From Anaerolineae bacterium (GTDB taxonomy: Bacteria; Chloroflexota; Anaerolineae; Aggregatilineales; Phototrophicaceae): a stretch of 64,000 bases of DNA. The notes below the pieces were generated by a model that made no database searches, had not been told where the DNA came from, and saw only the letters and a list, made by a program, of their open reading frames with translations. The translations under genes were made by a program, and so were the position numbers. Below are positions 16,060 through 24,781 of this stretch, one piece after another. How positions within the stretch are numbered: position 1 is the stretch's first letter; each line of letters starts with the position of its first letter. Where the stretch lies: NCBI GenBank assembly GCA_022822545.1, contig JAJEBE010000039.1:23084-87083 (forward strand). Reading direction: 5' to 3'.

Positions 16060-16459
16060 GTGTGACGTTCCGTCGAGGCAATACTATGAAATCCGCGCTA
16101 TCTTCGCTATCACCGAGTTGCGCAGTTATTGTGTATCTTCCCTGACTTATGATTTCGAAATTCCGGATATCCGCGATCAAAGTGCCTACGACACGTCCGG
16201 CATTTGGAGGAATGGTCACCGATACGTCACTATTGTGGAGTTCAACCAGCTCACCTGAGGGCCTGCGCACTGTCACCTTATATGGCATTGTCACATGTTT
16301 GTGCGCATCAACTTCCGCACGACATATGATATAGAATTTGGGCAATGAGTATGGGAATTGATCGGCTACCACTCTGCGGAATTCACCAAGTATATCTATC
16401 CTCTGCGCATGTTCGTTTACCGCTACATTTTCCGCTAGTAGTACCCATGAAATTTGCAT
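16043..16459 (-). CDS. DUF6941-like protein
   Basis: 138 residues from ATG 16459, with AGGA about 9 nt upstream. The opening ISWVLLAENVAVNEHAQRID and the beta-rich rest with a final QGRYTITAQL strand resemble the DUF6941 family of small beta-sandwich proteins of unknown function. It is the first gene of a three-gene minus-strand unit with HicA-like and HicB-like genes and overlaps the former by 17 nt. DUF6941 is not a usual partner of HicAB, so a functional link is a hypothesis. Confidence 0.65.
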   Translation of the reverse strand: MQISWVLLAENVAVNEHAQRIDILGEFRRVVADQFPYSLPKFYIICRAEVDAHKHVTMPYKVTVRRPSGELVELHNSDVSVTIPPNAGRVVGTLIADIRNFEIISQGRYTITAQLGDSEDSADFIVLPRRNVTHDTQE

Positions 16460-16645
16460 GGCAGATGGTCCTATCAAGCTATTGAATGTCGGCTACAGTA
16501 ATGTACCATAGCTGGGCTTGCAGAGGCTAGAAATCACAGAAGGCGTTCAAACATCAAATTAGCCGCAAATGATAAGCCACCTTGTTTTCTCGCAGCTGAC
16601 AAGCCAATAGATGCACGTGGTTCCCTTGTGTTCTTTCCTGCCGTA

Positions 16646-16668
16646 CTCTCTGCGCCCTCTGTAGCGAA
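16646..16668. repeat. Copy of the ACCACAGAG/GCAGAG dispersed motif
   Basis: CTCTGCGCCCTCTGTAGCG matches, in the same sense, the reverse complement of the ACCACAGAGGGCGCAGAG element at 56343 and its relatives at 58126 and 28371. It is intergenic, just upstream of the tal-pgi promoter. Confidence 0.5.
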
Positions 16669-16677
16669 GGAATCTTT

Positions 16678-16686
16678 TGCTAGAAT
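16678..16686 (+). promoter_or_regulatory. Extended -10 promoter of tal-pgi
   Basis: TGCTAGAAT fits an extended -10 element (TGn then TAGAAT, one mismatch to consensus). It lies 41 nt before the tal-pgi ATG, the same spacing as at 7021. No clear -35. Confidence 0.5.
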
Positions 16687-16727
16687 TGTAGAATGACAAG
16701 CTGCATGAACTGTATCGGGAGACCCGA

Positions 16728-19607
16728 ATGAGCAATCCTCTGCTGGAAATTCAGAAACACGGCCAGAGCGCCTGGCTGGATTACATCCATCGCGATGACC
16801 TGGAAAACGGCGATTTGCAGCGCCGCATTGATGAAGAAGGCGTCCTCGGCGTGACGTCCAACCCATCGATCTTTCAGAAGGCGATCGGCGACTCCGATAC
16901 TTACGATGACGACATCCTGACCATGCTTGATCTTGAAGCGCAGGATATCTACGAATCGCTGGCCATCGAGGATATTCAGAACGCCACTGATCTGTTCCGC
17001 CCCATCTACGATCGCAGCGAGGGCGGCGATGGTTATGTCAGCTTGGAGGTATCGCCGCTGCTCGCCCGCGATACGCAAGGCACCATCGATGAAGCCAAGC
17101 GCCTCTTCAATACGGTTGATCGGCCTAACCTGATGATCAAGATTCCGGCCACGCCCGAAGGCATCCCCGCTATTGAAGCCGCCATCGCCGCCGGCATCAA
17201 TGTCAATGTCACGCTGATATTCGCTATCAACAATTATGAGCGGGTGGCGGAAGCTTTTATCCGCGGCTTGGAAAAGCGGCGGACGGCCGGCGAGGATGTC
17301 ACCCGCGTGGCATCGGTCGCGAGTTTCTTCCTCAGTCGCATTGATGTGATGGTGGATCAAATCCTGGAGAACAATATCCGCGCCGCGCAAGTCCAGCAGG
17401 ACACCACGCGCATCAGCGCCAATAGCAAGCTGCTGGGGCAGACGGCGATCGCCAATGCCAAGATGGCTTACCGCTCCTTCCAGCGTATCTTTGAAGGCGA
17501 GCGCTTTGAGGACTTGAGGGCGGCCGGCGCGCAGGTTCAGCGCCCGCTCTGGGCTTCCACCGGCACCAAGAACCCGGCCTATTCCGATACGCTGTATGTC
17601 GACAACTTGATCGGCCCGCACACGGTGAACACCTTGCCGCCGGCCACCCTCGCCGCTTTCAAGGATCATGGCGAGGCCGCGGCGACGCTCACGCAGGAAA
17701 CCGGCGCCTTCTTGCCGCCGGAGGAAGTGCTGGATCGCCTGGCTGAGGTCGGTATCGACCTGGGTCAAGTGACGACGCGCCTGCAAGATGACGGCGTCGA
17801 CGCCTTCATTGATGCCTTCGAGACCTTGATCTCGCAGGTAGCGGCCAAGCGCACGCTCCTGCGCAGCGGCATCATTGAGCGCACGAAGCTGGCGCTGGGT
17901 ATCTACCATGGCGCAGTTGACCGCGCCGTCGAGCGACTGGACGCCGATTTCGCCAATCCACGCCTGTGGAACAAAGACGGCAGCTTGTGGAAGAATCACG
18001 GGCCGACGATGGAGAAGATCGTCAACCGCCTCGGCTGGCTCGATTTCGACCGGACCATCGACCGCGCTCGCCTGCAGGCGCTGCAAGAGGAAGCGCGCGG
18101 GAGTCGTTTCAAGCATGTTGTGCTGCTGGGCATGGGCGGCAGTTCGCTGGCGCCGGAAGTGCTGGCCGATACCTTCGGTCCGCAAGAAGGCTTCCCCGCG
18201 CTTATCGTGCTTGATAGCACCGACCCGGCGCGCATCCGCCAGGTCGAGGAGGACATCACGTTGGAAGACACGCTCTTCATCGTGGCGAGCAAATCGGGCG
18301 GCACCATCGAAACTCTGGCGCTCGATCACTATTTCTGGGAGAAGACCGGCGGCAATGGCGATCAGTTTATCGTCATCACCGATCCCGGCTCGAACCTGGA
18401 GCAGATCGCGCGCAAGGCCGGCGTCCGCGATATCTTTATCAACCCCTCCGATATCGGCGGGCGCTACAGCGCGCTCAGCTATTTTGGCATGGTTCCGGCG
18501 GCGCTGATCGGCCTGGATCTCGACCGGCTCTGGTCGAGCGCCGATACGATGCTGGCGACCAACCGCGAGAGCATCCCTTCGCATTATCATCCCGGGTTGC
18601 TTCTGGGCGCGGTGATCGGCGCGCTGGCGAAAAAGGGGCGCGATAAAGTTACAATTTATACCACCGAATCGCTGACCAGCTTCGGCAATTGGGCCGAGCA
18701 GTTGCTGGCGGAGAGCCTGGGCAAAGAGGGCCGGGGCGCGCTGCCGGTGGTGGGCGCGACCATCGGCATGCCGCATGATTATGTGACCGACCGACTATTC
18801 ATTTACTTGCGCGTCGATAACGATGCCGATGTCGTGGAGAAGGATGCGGCGGTGCGGACATTGCGTGAAGCCGGGCACCCGCGCGTGACCATCCGCCTGG
18901 CGGATCGCCATGCCATCGCGGGCGAGTTCTTCCGCTGGGAATACGCGGCCGCCATCGCCGGCGCCATTCTGCAAGTCAACCCCTTTGACGAGCCAAACGT
19001 CACCGAAGCCAAGGACGCGACTAAAGCCTTGCTTCATGCGCATCAGGAGTCGGGCCAGTTGCCAGGCACTGACCCGGTCATGACGCGGGACGGGCTGGAG
19101 CTTTACGCGGATGAACCCACGCTGGCGCCGTTGCGCGAGCTATGCCATCAGCACGGCTTCGACGGGCATGACGCGGTGCAAGTGATTGCGGCGCAGATGG
19201 CCGGCACAAACGCCGGCGACTATTTCGCCTTCCTCATCTACTTCACGCCCAGCGGCGATGAAAAGCGTTTGATCGAGCAGATACAGCGCCGCCTGCGCCA
19301 CGTGACCAAACGCGCCGTCACCATCGGATACGGTCCGCGCTATTTGCATAGCACCGGGCAATATCATAAAGGCGGCGGCAACAACGGCGTCTTCTGGCAG
19401 TTGACGGCGGATGCGGCGCCCGACCTGGCGATACCGGGGATGGACTTCAGTTTTGGCACGCTGTTCGCCGCGCAAGCCGCCGGCGATTTAAATGCGCTGC
19501 AGGATCATGAACGGCGCGCCATCCGCCTGCACTTGACGGGCGATCGCGGCGTCGGCTTGGAGAAGTTGCTGACGGCGATTGAGTTTGTGGAGTCTCGCCG
19601 GCGCTAA
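16728..19607 (+). CDS. Bifunctional transaldolase / glucose-6-phosphate isomerase
   Basis: 959 residues, the sum of the two enzymes. The N-terminal half (to about 370) is a transaldolase: LGVTSNPSIFQKAI, Schiff-base Lys in NLMIKIPATPEG (about residue 137), and NVNVTLIFAINNY. The C-terminal half is a phosphoglucose isomerase: GMGGSSLAPEVLADTFG and SKSGGTIETLA for sugar-phosphate binding. Together they link the non-oxidative pentose phosphate pathway to glycolysis. Tal-Pgi fusions are known in several bacterial groups. GGGAG precedes the ATG. It converges with the cold-shock gene on a shared terminator. Confidence 0.95.
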   Translation: MSNPLLEIQKHGQSAWLDYIHRDDLENGDLQRRIDEEGVLGVTSNPSIFQKAIGDSDTYDDDILTMLDLEAQDIYESLAIEDIQNATDLFRPIYDRSEGGDGYVSLEVSPLLARDTQGTIDEAKRLFNTVDRPNLMIKIPATPEGIPAIEAAIAAGINVNVTLIFAINNYERVAEAFIRGLEKRRTAGEDVTRVASVASFFLSRIDVMVDQILENNIRAAQVQQDTTRISANSKLLGQTAIANAKMAYRSFQRIFEGERFEDLRAAGAQVQRPLWASTGTKNPAYSDTLYVDNLIGPHTVNTLPPATLAAFKDHGEAAATLTQETGAFLPPEEVLDRLAEVGIDLGQVTTRLQDDGVDAFIDAFETLISQVAAKRTLLRSGIIERTKLALGIYHGAVDRAVERLDADFANPRLWNKDGSLWKNHGPTMEKIVNRLGWLDFDRTIDRARLQALQEEARGSRFKHVVLLGMGGSSLAPEVLADTFGPQEGFPALIVLDSTDPARIRQVEEDITLEDTLFIVASKSGGTIETLALDHYFWEKTGGNGDQFIVITDPGSNLEQIARKAGVRDIFINPSDIGGRYSALSYFGMVPAALIGLDLDRLWSSADTMLATNRESIPSHYHPGLLLGAVIGALAKKGRDKVTIYTTESLTSFGNWAEQLLAESLGKEGRGALPVVGATIGMPHDYVTDRLFIYLRVDNDADVVEKDAAVRTLREAGHPRVTIRLADRHAIAGEFFRWEYAAAIAGAILQVNPFDEPNVTEAKDATKALLHAHQESGQLPGTDPVMTRDGLELYADEPTLAPLRELCHQHGFDGHDAVQVIAAQMAGTNAGDYFAFLIYFTPSGDEKRLIEQIQRRLRHVTKRAVTIGYGPRYLHSTGQYHKGGGNNGVFWQLTADAAPDLAIPGMDFSFGTLFAAQAAGDLNALQDHERRAIRLHLTGDRGVGLEKLLTAIEFVESRRR

Positions 19608-19641
19608 GACACCCGCCCTCGGGCAAGCATCAGAAACAAAA

Positions 19642-19667
19642 AAACCCGCCTCGCAGGAGACGGGTTT
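19642..19667. terminator. Bidirectional rho-independent terminator
   Basis: Stem arms AAACCCGCCTC (19642-19652) and GAGACGGGTTT (19657-19667) with loop GCAG, T-rich on the right and A-rich on the left. On the minus strand the single mismatch becomes a G-U pair. It serves the converging tal-pgi and cold-shock genes. Confidence 0.88.
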
Positions 19668-19691
19668 CTTTTTTCTTGCTTGGCCTATTGG

Positions 19692-19907
19692 CTAGTCAAT
19701 TACGGACACAGCGCTGGCTTGCATGCCGCGCCGGCCCTCTACGGCGACGAACTCGACGCGCGCGCCTTCATCGAGCGTACGGTAACCCGAGCCTTGGATT
19801 TCTGAGTAATGTACGAACAGATCATCGCCATTTTCCTGGGAGATGAAGCCATAACCCTTTTCGGCGTTGAACCATTTTACAGTACCTTGCTGACGTTCTT
19901 CGGACAT
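19692..19907 (-). CDS. Cold-shock domain protein (CspA family)
   Basis: 71 residues from ATG 19907, chosen because GAGGAG lies 10 nt upstream, inside the longer candidate start at 19925. RNP1 and RNP2 RNA-binding motifs are intact: [15 protein letters not shown] and DLFVHYSEI. CspA proteins bind single-stranded RNA and act as RNA chaperones. The 270 nt between it and the upstream membrane-protein gene are long enough for the extended 5' leader typical of csp genes, but no structure is proven. Confidence 0.95.
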   Translation of the reverse strand: MSEERQQGTVKWFNAEKGYGFISQENGDDLFVHYSEIQGSGYRTLDEGARVEFVAVEGRRGMQASAVSVID

Positions 19908-20180
19908 TCTTTTGACACTCCTCATAGTGATACGGTTTGCTGGGTATTGCCATCATCTTGTCGGTCTGCGCTTTCAGCCGGGTCAGGGCTTGGGCGCGGG
20001 CTGCGAATCGAGACGCAAGCGGACGGATACGGGCTGCACATCTGTGCAGACTCCGCGCCGTTCACATTGCTCTCATTGGAACTGATGGGTGCATTCCCAC
20101 TGCACCAACGTGGAAAAACTGATCATATCATCCGCTTACCACCTTGCGGGAATCAGTTTATCAGCACTGTCGCCAGGTTA

Positions 20181-21740
20181 CTAGGGTGAGTTGCGCGATG
20201 GCCAACAGACTGCTCGATTCGTCCGCCCGCTGTTCGATATGCGCCACAGGATCCGCGCGAGAAACCAACCGAGCAGCATTGAACCCAGCGGCGCGACCAT
20301 CGCGAAATACCGCGGCTCGGCGATGGCGGCGGTCGCGATGGCGACCAGGCTCACCAAGTAGAGCGCAACTGTGCATAGCAAGAGCCAGTCGCGCTTCCGG
20401 CAGGCGGCGATTATGGCGAGCGGCGTCAGCAACTTCAACAGGTTGACTAGCGGAAAGAGACGACTGTATATGACTATGCCCGGCTTCCATACGCGATGAC
20501 CGTTGTACAAGTCGCTCTCCGCGCGGTGAAAGCCGAATGCGCCATCGCCCAAGAAGTTGATGTCTTGCGGGCCTTCCAGGTATTGCGGCGGGAAAGCCAG
20601 TTCGGTCGGATGCAGAATCAGCATGTTAAAGATGGCCCACAAGGATTCCAGCGTGTACTTGGCGGGATTCAGCGCGATCGCCTCAAGCGCGACATCAAAG
20701 AGCAGGCCATCGAGTGGGCAGGGGCCCATATATGAGAAGAGCTCCGCCGGAAAATATATCCTTATCTGCTCCTGTGGCTCGCCGATTGGCTGGGCGAAGA
20801 ACGCCTCCCGCGCCGCCTCGCTCAGCCAGGGTCCCGGTATCCGCCAATACTGATATCGGCCCGGCTTGATGGTCGCGCCTTGCTCATCCTTCAACGTCAG
20901 AAGCTCCGCATAATGCGCCGATTGCGGTCCATTAGAGGCGAGCAGAGGCAGACCCTTGAGATGCGCCGCGGAAAGCAAGGTGGTTCCGGTTGTGCAACTC
21001 AGGCGGCCTCCGCCGGTCGAGGGGAGCTGAATAAGCAAGATGTATCCGCCGAGGATACCCGCGCCGAGCAGCCCGACCAGCGCGAACAAGCTCAGGCGCT
21101 GCCGCGGCCCGATATGGCGCCAAAACAAGAAACTGCCCCCGAATACCGCCACGAGCGGCACGAAATTTAGACGCGCGATCGTCATCAACCCCAAGCTGAT
21201 GGACGCCAGCGCCACCAGTTTCAGGCGGCGGCTTTGATTGGCGGACCAAGCCAATTGCGCCAGCCAGAGCGCCCAAACAGCCGTCAGCGCTATCAGCCAT
21301 TCCGGCAATCGAAAATGCGCCCATTGCAAGCCGAATGGATCGGCAAGTACGACGAGCGCGGTGATGATGGCGGTCCGCGCTTCGAATCGGCGTCGTATCA
21401 TATCGTAGACCATGAAGGGAATCGCGCTATATGCCAGCATCTGCACGAGGAGAAAGGCGCGATCGTCCAGGCGGCCCAGCGTACGCGTCAGGGCGCGCGC
21501 CGGCGCCATGACAAAGGCGTAACCCGTGTTGTAGCGGACGTTGCCGATGAGCAGATTGCCGCTGAGCAGTTCGCCGATCAGATAGGATTGGGCGGATTGA
21601 TTATCGTCGGCGTTGGTGGAGGGCAGGGGATAGCTCAGGTACATGGCGCCCTGGATCAAAAGCGTCACGATCAGCAGCAGCGCCAGATGGCGGCGGGTGA
21701 CGCGGTCGATGCCGCGGCTGTCACAGAAGCGCGCTATCAT
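20181..21740 (-). CDS. GT-C-type membrane glycosyltransferase-like protein
   Basis: 519 residues with about ten transmembrane segments. ATG 21740 is preferred over 21755 because GAGGG lies just upstream. The first periplasmic loop after TM1 carries Asp residues in PSTNADDNQSAQ, where GT-C enzymes (GT39, ArnT-like) hold the catalytic acidic residue. A long soluble stretch (about residues 245-370) lies between membrane blocks. The donor would be a polyprenyl-phosphate sugar, but neither donor nor acceptor can be read from the sequence. Confidence 0.68.
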   Translation of the reverse strand: MIARFCDSRGIDRVTRRHLALLLIVTLLIQGAMYLSYPLPSTNADDNQSAQSYLIGELLSGNLLIGNVRYNTGYAFVMAPARALTRTLGRLDDRAFLLVQMLAYSAIPFMVYDMIRRRFEARTAIITALVVLADPFGLQWAHFRLPEWLIALTAVWALWLAQLAWSANQSRRLKLVALASISLGLMTIARLNFVPLVAVFGGSFLFWRHIGPRQRLSLFALVGLLGAGILGGYILLIQLPSTGGGRLSCTTGTTLLSAAHLKGLPLLASNGPQSAHYAELLTLKDEQGATIKPGRYQYWRIPGPWLSEAAREAFFAQPIGEPQEQIRIYFPAELFSYMGPCPLDGLLFDVALEAIALNPAKYTLESLWAIFNMLILHPTELAFPPQYLEGPQDINFLGDGAFGFHRAESDLYNGHRVWKPGIVIYSRLFPLVNLLKLLTPLAIIAACRKRDWLLLCTVALYLVSLVAIATAAIAEPRYFAMVAPLGSMLLGWFLARILWRISNSGRTNRAVCWPSRNSP

Positions 21741-21838
21741 GCCCACCCTCTGCATCCAGATTTCCGCGGCCGCATATCGTTACAGAACCTGCCATTCAAG
21801 CTGGATTTCCAGTGAAGTCTCAAACGGATTTCGTCAGT

Positions 21839-22621
21839 TCATACAAGCGCGGCGATCACCGCTTCGTCGCTGCGCCAGGCGAATTTCTCGCCGATGCCGC
21901 CATATTCGAAAGCCAGTGTATCCGGCTTGTTCCAGCGGCCCAGCCGAATCTGCTCGACTGACCATTCGGCCATTGCCCAGTCGGCTTCGGTCATGGCGAA
22001 GTGATCGTGGCGTATGCCGTGCTCGTCCGGCTCCGGCAAGATGCCGACGATGTGCAACTCGCGGAGCGCATGCACCGGCATGGCGTTGAGATAGGCTTTG
22101 ACATCGTCGCGGCCCGTGCCTTCGCAGGCGCGGATGGCGTGGGCGATATCTAGCAGCAAGCCGCAGCCGCTTCGTCGAATCACCTCTGAAAAGACCGCCG
22201 GGTCGACCACTTCTTTAACCATATCCTCGTTCCAGCCTGGGTCTGGCGATGGGATATTCTCGATCACGATCTTGTCGACAGGAATCTCTTGGTACATCAC
22301 TTCCAGATCGCGCAAAGCGCGCTCAATGACCGCTTCGGGCGTTATTGCCTCTGGCGACGAAAAGTCCGATATGCCCACCGCGAAATGCGCGTTGATAACG
22401 GTTGTGTCGGTTTCATCCAGCCAGCGGCGCAATAATGCAAAATCAGTCGAATGCAGGCAGCCACGGCCGGCTTGCAGCGAGCAGTGCACGTAAACCTTGT
22501 GAATTCGGCTGACCTTGTCTACCAAATCGGGCCAATCCGGACATTTGAAGAGATCAACTTGGATCTTGCCTTCGCGCCAGAGTTTCTCGGCTTGTGGCGA
22601 ATAATTGATGGCGAATCTCAT
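21839..22621 (-). CDS. DUF692-like TIM-barrel protein (multinuclear non-heme iron oxidase type)
   Basis: 260 residues. Metal-ligand-like motifs occur in the DUF692 order: YVHCS, NAHFAVG, VIENIPSPDPG, GLLLDIAHAIRA, LHIVGI followed by HDHFAMTEADW, and FEYGG. DUF692 proteins studied so far (MbnB, TglH, BufB types) use two or three irons to modify cysteines of ribosomal peptides. Those need a partner protein and a precursor peptide; neither is seen nearby. A sugar-phosphate-isomerase-like barrel is the main alternative. Confidence 0.62.
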   Translation of the reverse strand: MRFAINYSPQAEKLWREGKIQVDLFKCPDWPDLVDKVSRIHKVYVHCSLQAGRGCLHSTDFALLRRWLDETDTTVINAHFAVGISDFSSPEAITPEAVIERALRDLEVMYQEIPVDKIVIENIPSPDPGWNEDMVKEVVDPAVFSEVIRRSGCGLLLDIAHAIRACEGTGRDDVKAYLNAMPVHALRELHIVGILPEPDEHGIRHDHFAMTEADWAMAEWSVEQIRLGRWNKPDTLAFEYGGIGEKFAWRSDEAVIAALV

Positions 22622-22757
22622 CGACGCTTCCCCGTCGCTAATCGGATATCGTTAATCATACACCGAGGCGCTGCCCTTGCCCGTAGCTCGGCTAGCTGAT
22701 ACGCGCGCGAATATGTTATCATCCACCATCATCCACAATTGTCCGCGGCAAAGCTAC

Positions 22758-23423
22758 ATGACCACTATTCTGCTCATCCGCCATGCAGTGAACGACTTCG
22801 TCAAGACGGGCAAGCTGGCCGGTTGGACCGCTGGCGTACACCTGAACGAAGAGGGTCGGGCGCAAGCCGAGGCGCTGGGCGCGCGCCTGGCGGATTTGCC
22901 GCTGGCGCATATCTACGCCAGCCCGATCGAGCGCACGATGGAAACGGCGGCGGCCATCGCCAAACATCATCCGCAGCTTAATGTGGAAGCCAACGCCGAG
23001 ATTGGCGAGGTGCGCTATGGCGATTGGGAAGGCATGGCGATACGGGACTTGCAGCGGCGCAAGATGTGGGGCGTCGTGCAAGAATACCCTTCGCGCGCCA
23101 GCTTCCCCAACGGCGAGACGATGCGCGCGGTTCAGACGCGAATTGTCGACGCGCTGGAGGCGCTTGTATGCCGGCACCAGGACGAGATGATCGCGCTTGT
23201 CTTCCATGCCGATCTGATAAAGATGGCGCTGGCGCATTACCTAGGCATGCACCTCGATGTCTTCCAGCGAATTGTGATTTCGCCCGCGTCCATCAGCATT
23301 TTGCAGTTGGGGCACAGCCGCCCGTATATCGTGAGCATGAATGATATCGGACACTTGCAGGCGCTAATGAGGCAACAGAAGGGCGCCGGAAAGCAGGCAG
23401 CGCAAAAGCGGCGAGGCAAATGA
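22758..23423 (+). CDS. Histidine-phosphatase-superfamily phosphomutase, MSMEG_4193-like
   Basis: 221 residues from ATG 22758; earlier in-frame ATGs lie in the divergent promoter region. The phosphate-accepting His is in LIRHAVND (RHA rather than the common RHG), with SPIERTMETA and the second active His in LVFHADLI. The basic tail KGAGKQAAQKRRGK is unusual. The DUF3090 gene follows 68 nt later and the SCO1664-like kinase is third. This is the gene set of a trio described as conserved in Actinobacteria with no known function. Substrate unknown. Confidence 0.85.
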   Translation: MTTILLIRHAVNDFVKTGKLAGWTAGVHLNEEGRAQAEALGARLADLPLAHIYASPIERTMETAAAIAKHHPQLNVEANAEIGEVRYGDWEGMAIRDLQRRKMWGVVQEYPSRASFPNGETMRAVQTRIVDALEALVCRHQDEMIALVFHADLIKMALAHYLGMHLDVFQRIVISPASISILQLGHSRPYIVSMNDIGHLQALMRQQKGAGKQAAQKRRGK

Positions 23424-23450
23424 GGCTGCGCGTTGAATCCCGCCGCTCGC

Positions 23451-23480
23451 TCTACAAGTTTCGCTTACAATGCTTGTAGA
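23451..23480 (+). promoter_or_regulatory. Inverted repeat around a -10 box upstream of the DUF3090 gene
   Basis: Perfect 8-bp arms TCTACAAG (23451-23458) and CTTGTAGA (23473-23480) flank TACAAT (23466-23471), a plausible -10 element. It ends 11 nt before the DUF3090 ATG. An operator over the promoter, or an mRNA hairpin near the ribosome-binding site, are both possible. Confidence 0.45.
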
Positions 23481-23491
23481 TGGAGGTAAGC

Positions 23492-24076
23492 ATGAGCAAT
23501 GTCATTGAACTCAATCCGGTCGATTTTGTGACCATCGGCACGATCGGCCCAAAAGGCAAGCGCACCTTTCACCTGCAAGCGGGCCAGGACAACCGCATCG
23601 TTTCTTTCACCATAGAAAAGGAGCAGGCCCACGCGCTGTCCTCCGCCATCGCCGAATTGCTGGATGATATCGACGCGCATGACGACAGCCGAACAGAAGC
23701 CGACTTCAGCAATCTGGATATGGAATTGCGCGAGCCGATTGAGCCGCTCTTCCGCATCGCGCAGATGGGCCTGGCCTACGAAGCGAACGAAAACAAGATC
23801 ATCCTGGTCGCGCAGGAATTTGTGCCCCAAGCCGACGGCGAGCTCAATGAAGACGACGAGATTGACGATCTCGATGATGTGGACGACCTCGATGTGGAAG
23901 AAGAGGCGCAAGCGGCTTTTAACCTCTTTGAAAGCAGCGAAGGCGAGCCGCAAGTCGTGCGAATGTGGTGCACGCGCGAGCAGATGCGCGCCCTCAGCCT
24001 GCACGCGATGGACACGGTGAAATCGGGAAGACCGGACGCCAAGCAGAACGGTCGCATCATATTCTATTGGACCTGA
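23492..24076 (+). CDS. DUF3090 family protein
   Basis: 194 residues from ATG 23492, preceded by GGAGG at 7 nt. It matches the DUF3090 (TIGR03847-type) pattern: opening NVIELNPVDFVTIGTIGPKG, then FHLQAGQ, then IVSFTIEKEQA, and a C-terminal WCTREQMRAL. A very acidic stretch (about residues 125-145) separates the N-terminal part from the C-terminal motif. The function is unknown; it is the middle member of the conserved trio. Uma2 follows 66 nt later. Confidence 0.88.
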   Translation: MSNVIELNPVDFVTIGTIGPKGKRTFHLQAGQDNRIVSFTIEKEQAHALSSAIAELLDDIDAHDDSRTEADFSNLDMELREPIEPLFRIAQMGLAYEANENKIILVAQEFVPQADGELNEDDEIDDLDDVDDLDVEEEAQAAFNLFESSEGEPQVVRMWCTREQMRALSLHAMDTVKSGRPDAKQNGRIIFYWT

Positions 24077-24142
24077 ACGGCATGCCGGCCGCGTTACAAT
24101 GAGAGTGAATCGCCTGCTGACGCGGGTTAGCGAGGACAGAAA

Positions 24143-24709
24143 ATGATTGCCAAGACACGTTCAATGACAGTCGAAGAATACTTCGCCTTCGACGAGACGA
24201 GCGATATCAGGAACGAGTTCATAGATGGAGAGATCTATCCCATGCCCGGCGGAACAAGAAGTCACAACAAGATTGTAGCCATGACAATACGCACTCTTAT
24301 TGACCTCTTGGATCCCCGTGATTGCGAAGTGTACGCCAGTCAGATGCGCGTCAGAGTCGATGATACAAAGTATCTCTATCCGGATGTCAGCATCGTTCGA
24401 GGTGAACCAGAATTTGAGGAAGAGAACGAGGTCACGCTGCTCAATCCGACCGCGGTGGTGGAAGTGACTTCGCCGTCATCTATCGCCACCGACCACGTTG
24501 AAAAAGTGGCTTACTATGGCGCCGTGCCCAGCATTCAAGGCTACCTGATCCTCGACCAGGAACGCGTCTTCGCCGAATGGTATACGCGGACGGAAAGCGG
24601 CTGGCACTTGCAGCAATTCAACGACGCGAGTGACGAGATTGCGCTGGAGCCGCTTGGCTGCCGCCTGCGACTGGCGCAGGTCTACCGCGGCCTATCGCTG
24701 AGCGCTTGA
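24143..24709 (+). CDS. Uma2-family (DUF820) PD-(D/E)XK nuclease-fold protein
   Basis: 188 residues. Uma2 hallmarks: MTVEEYFAFDE, RNEFIDGEIYPMPGGT, SHNKI, the acidic pair in YPDVSIVRGEPEF, and VVEVTSPSS followed by DHVEKVAYY. The fold is that of PD-(D/E)XK nucleases; the biological role of Uma2 proteins, which are abundant in cyanobacteria and Chloroflexota, is not settled. It sits between the second and third genes of the trio, probably a later insertion. TACAAT at 24093 may give it its own promoter. Confidence 0.9.
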   Translation: MIAKTRSMTVEEYFAFDETSDIRNEFIDGEIYPMPGGTRSHNKIVAMTIRTLIDLLDPRDCEVYASQMRVRVDDTKYLYPDVSIVRGEPEFEEENEVTLLNPTAVVEVTSPSSIATDHVEKVAYYGAVPSIQGYLILDQERVFAEWYTRTESGWHLQQFNDASDEIALEPLGCRLRLAQVYRGLSLSA

Positions 24710-24781
24710 GCCGCCTTGCGCATCGCTCCGCCCGCAAGCTACAATGAGGATGCCCAACCGACGACCTCAGGTCAGCCGCCA

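Noticed and set aside
16680..18776. A 698-codon minus-strand frame
   Set aside because: Antisense shadow of tal-pgi, with no family pattern.
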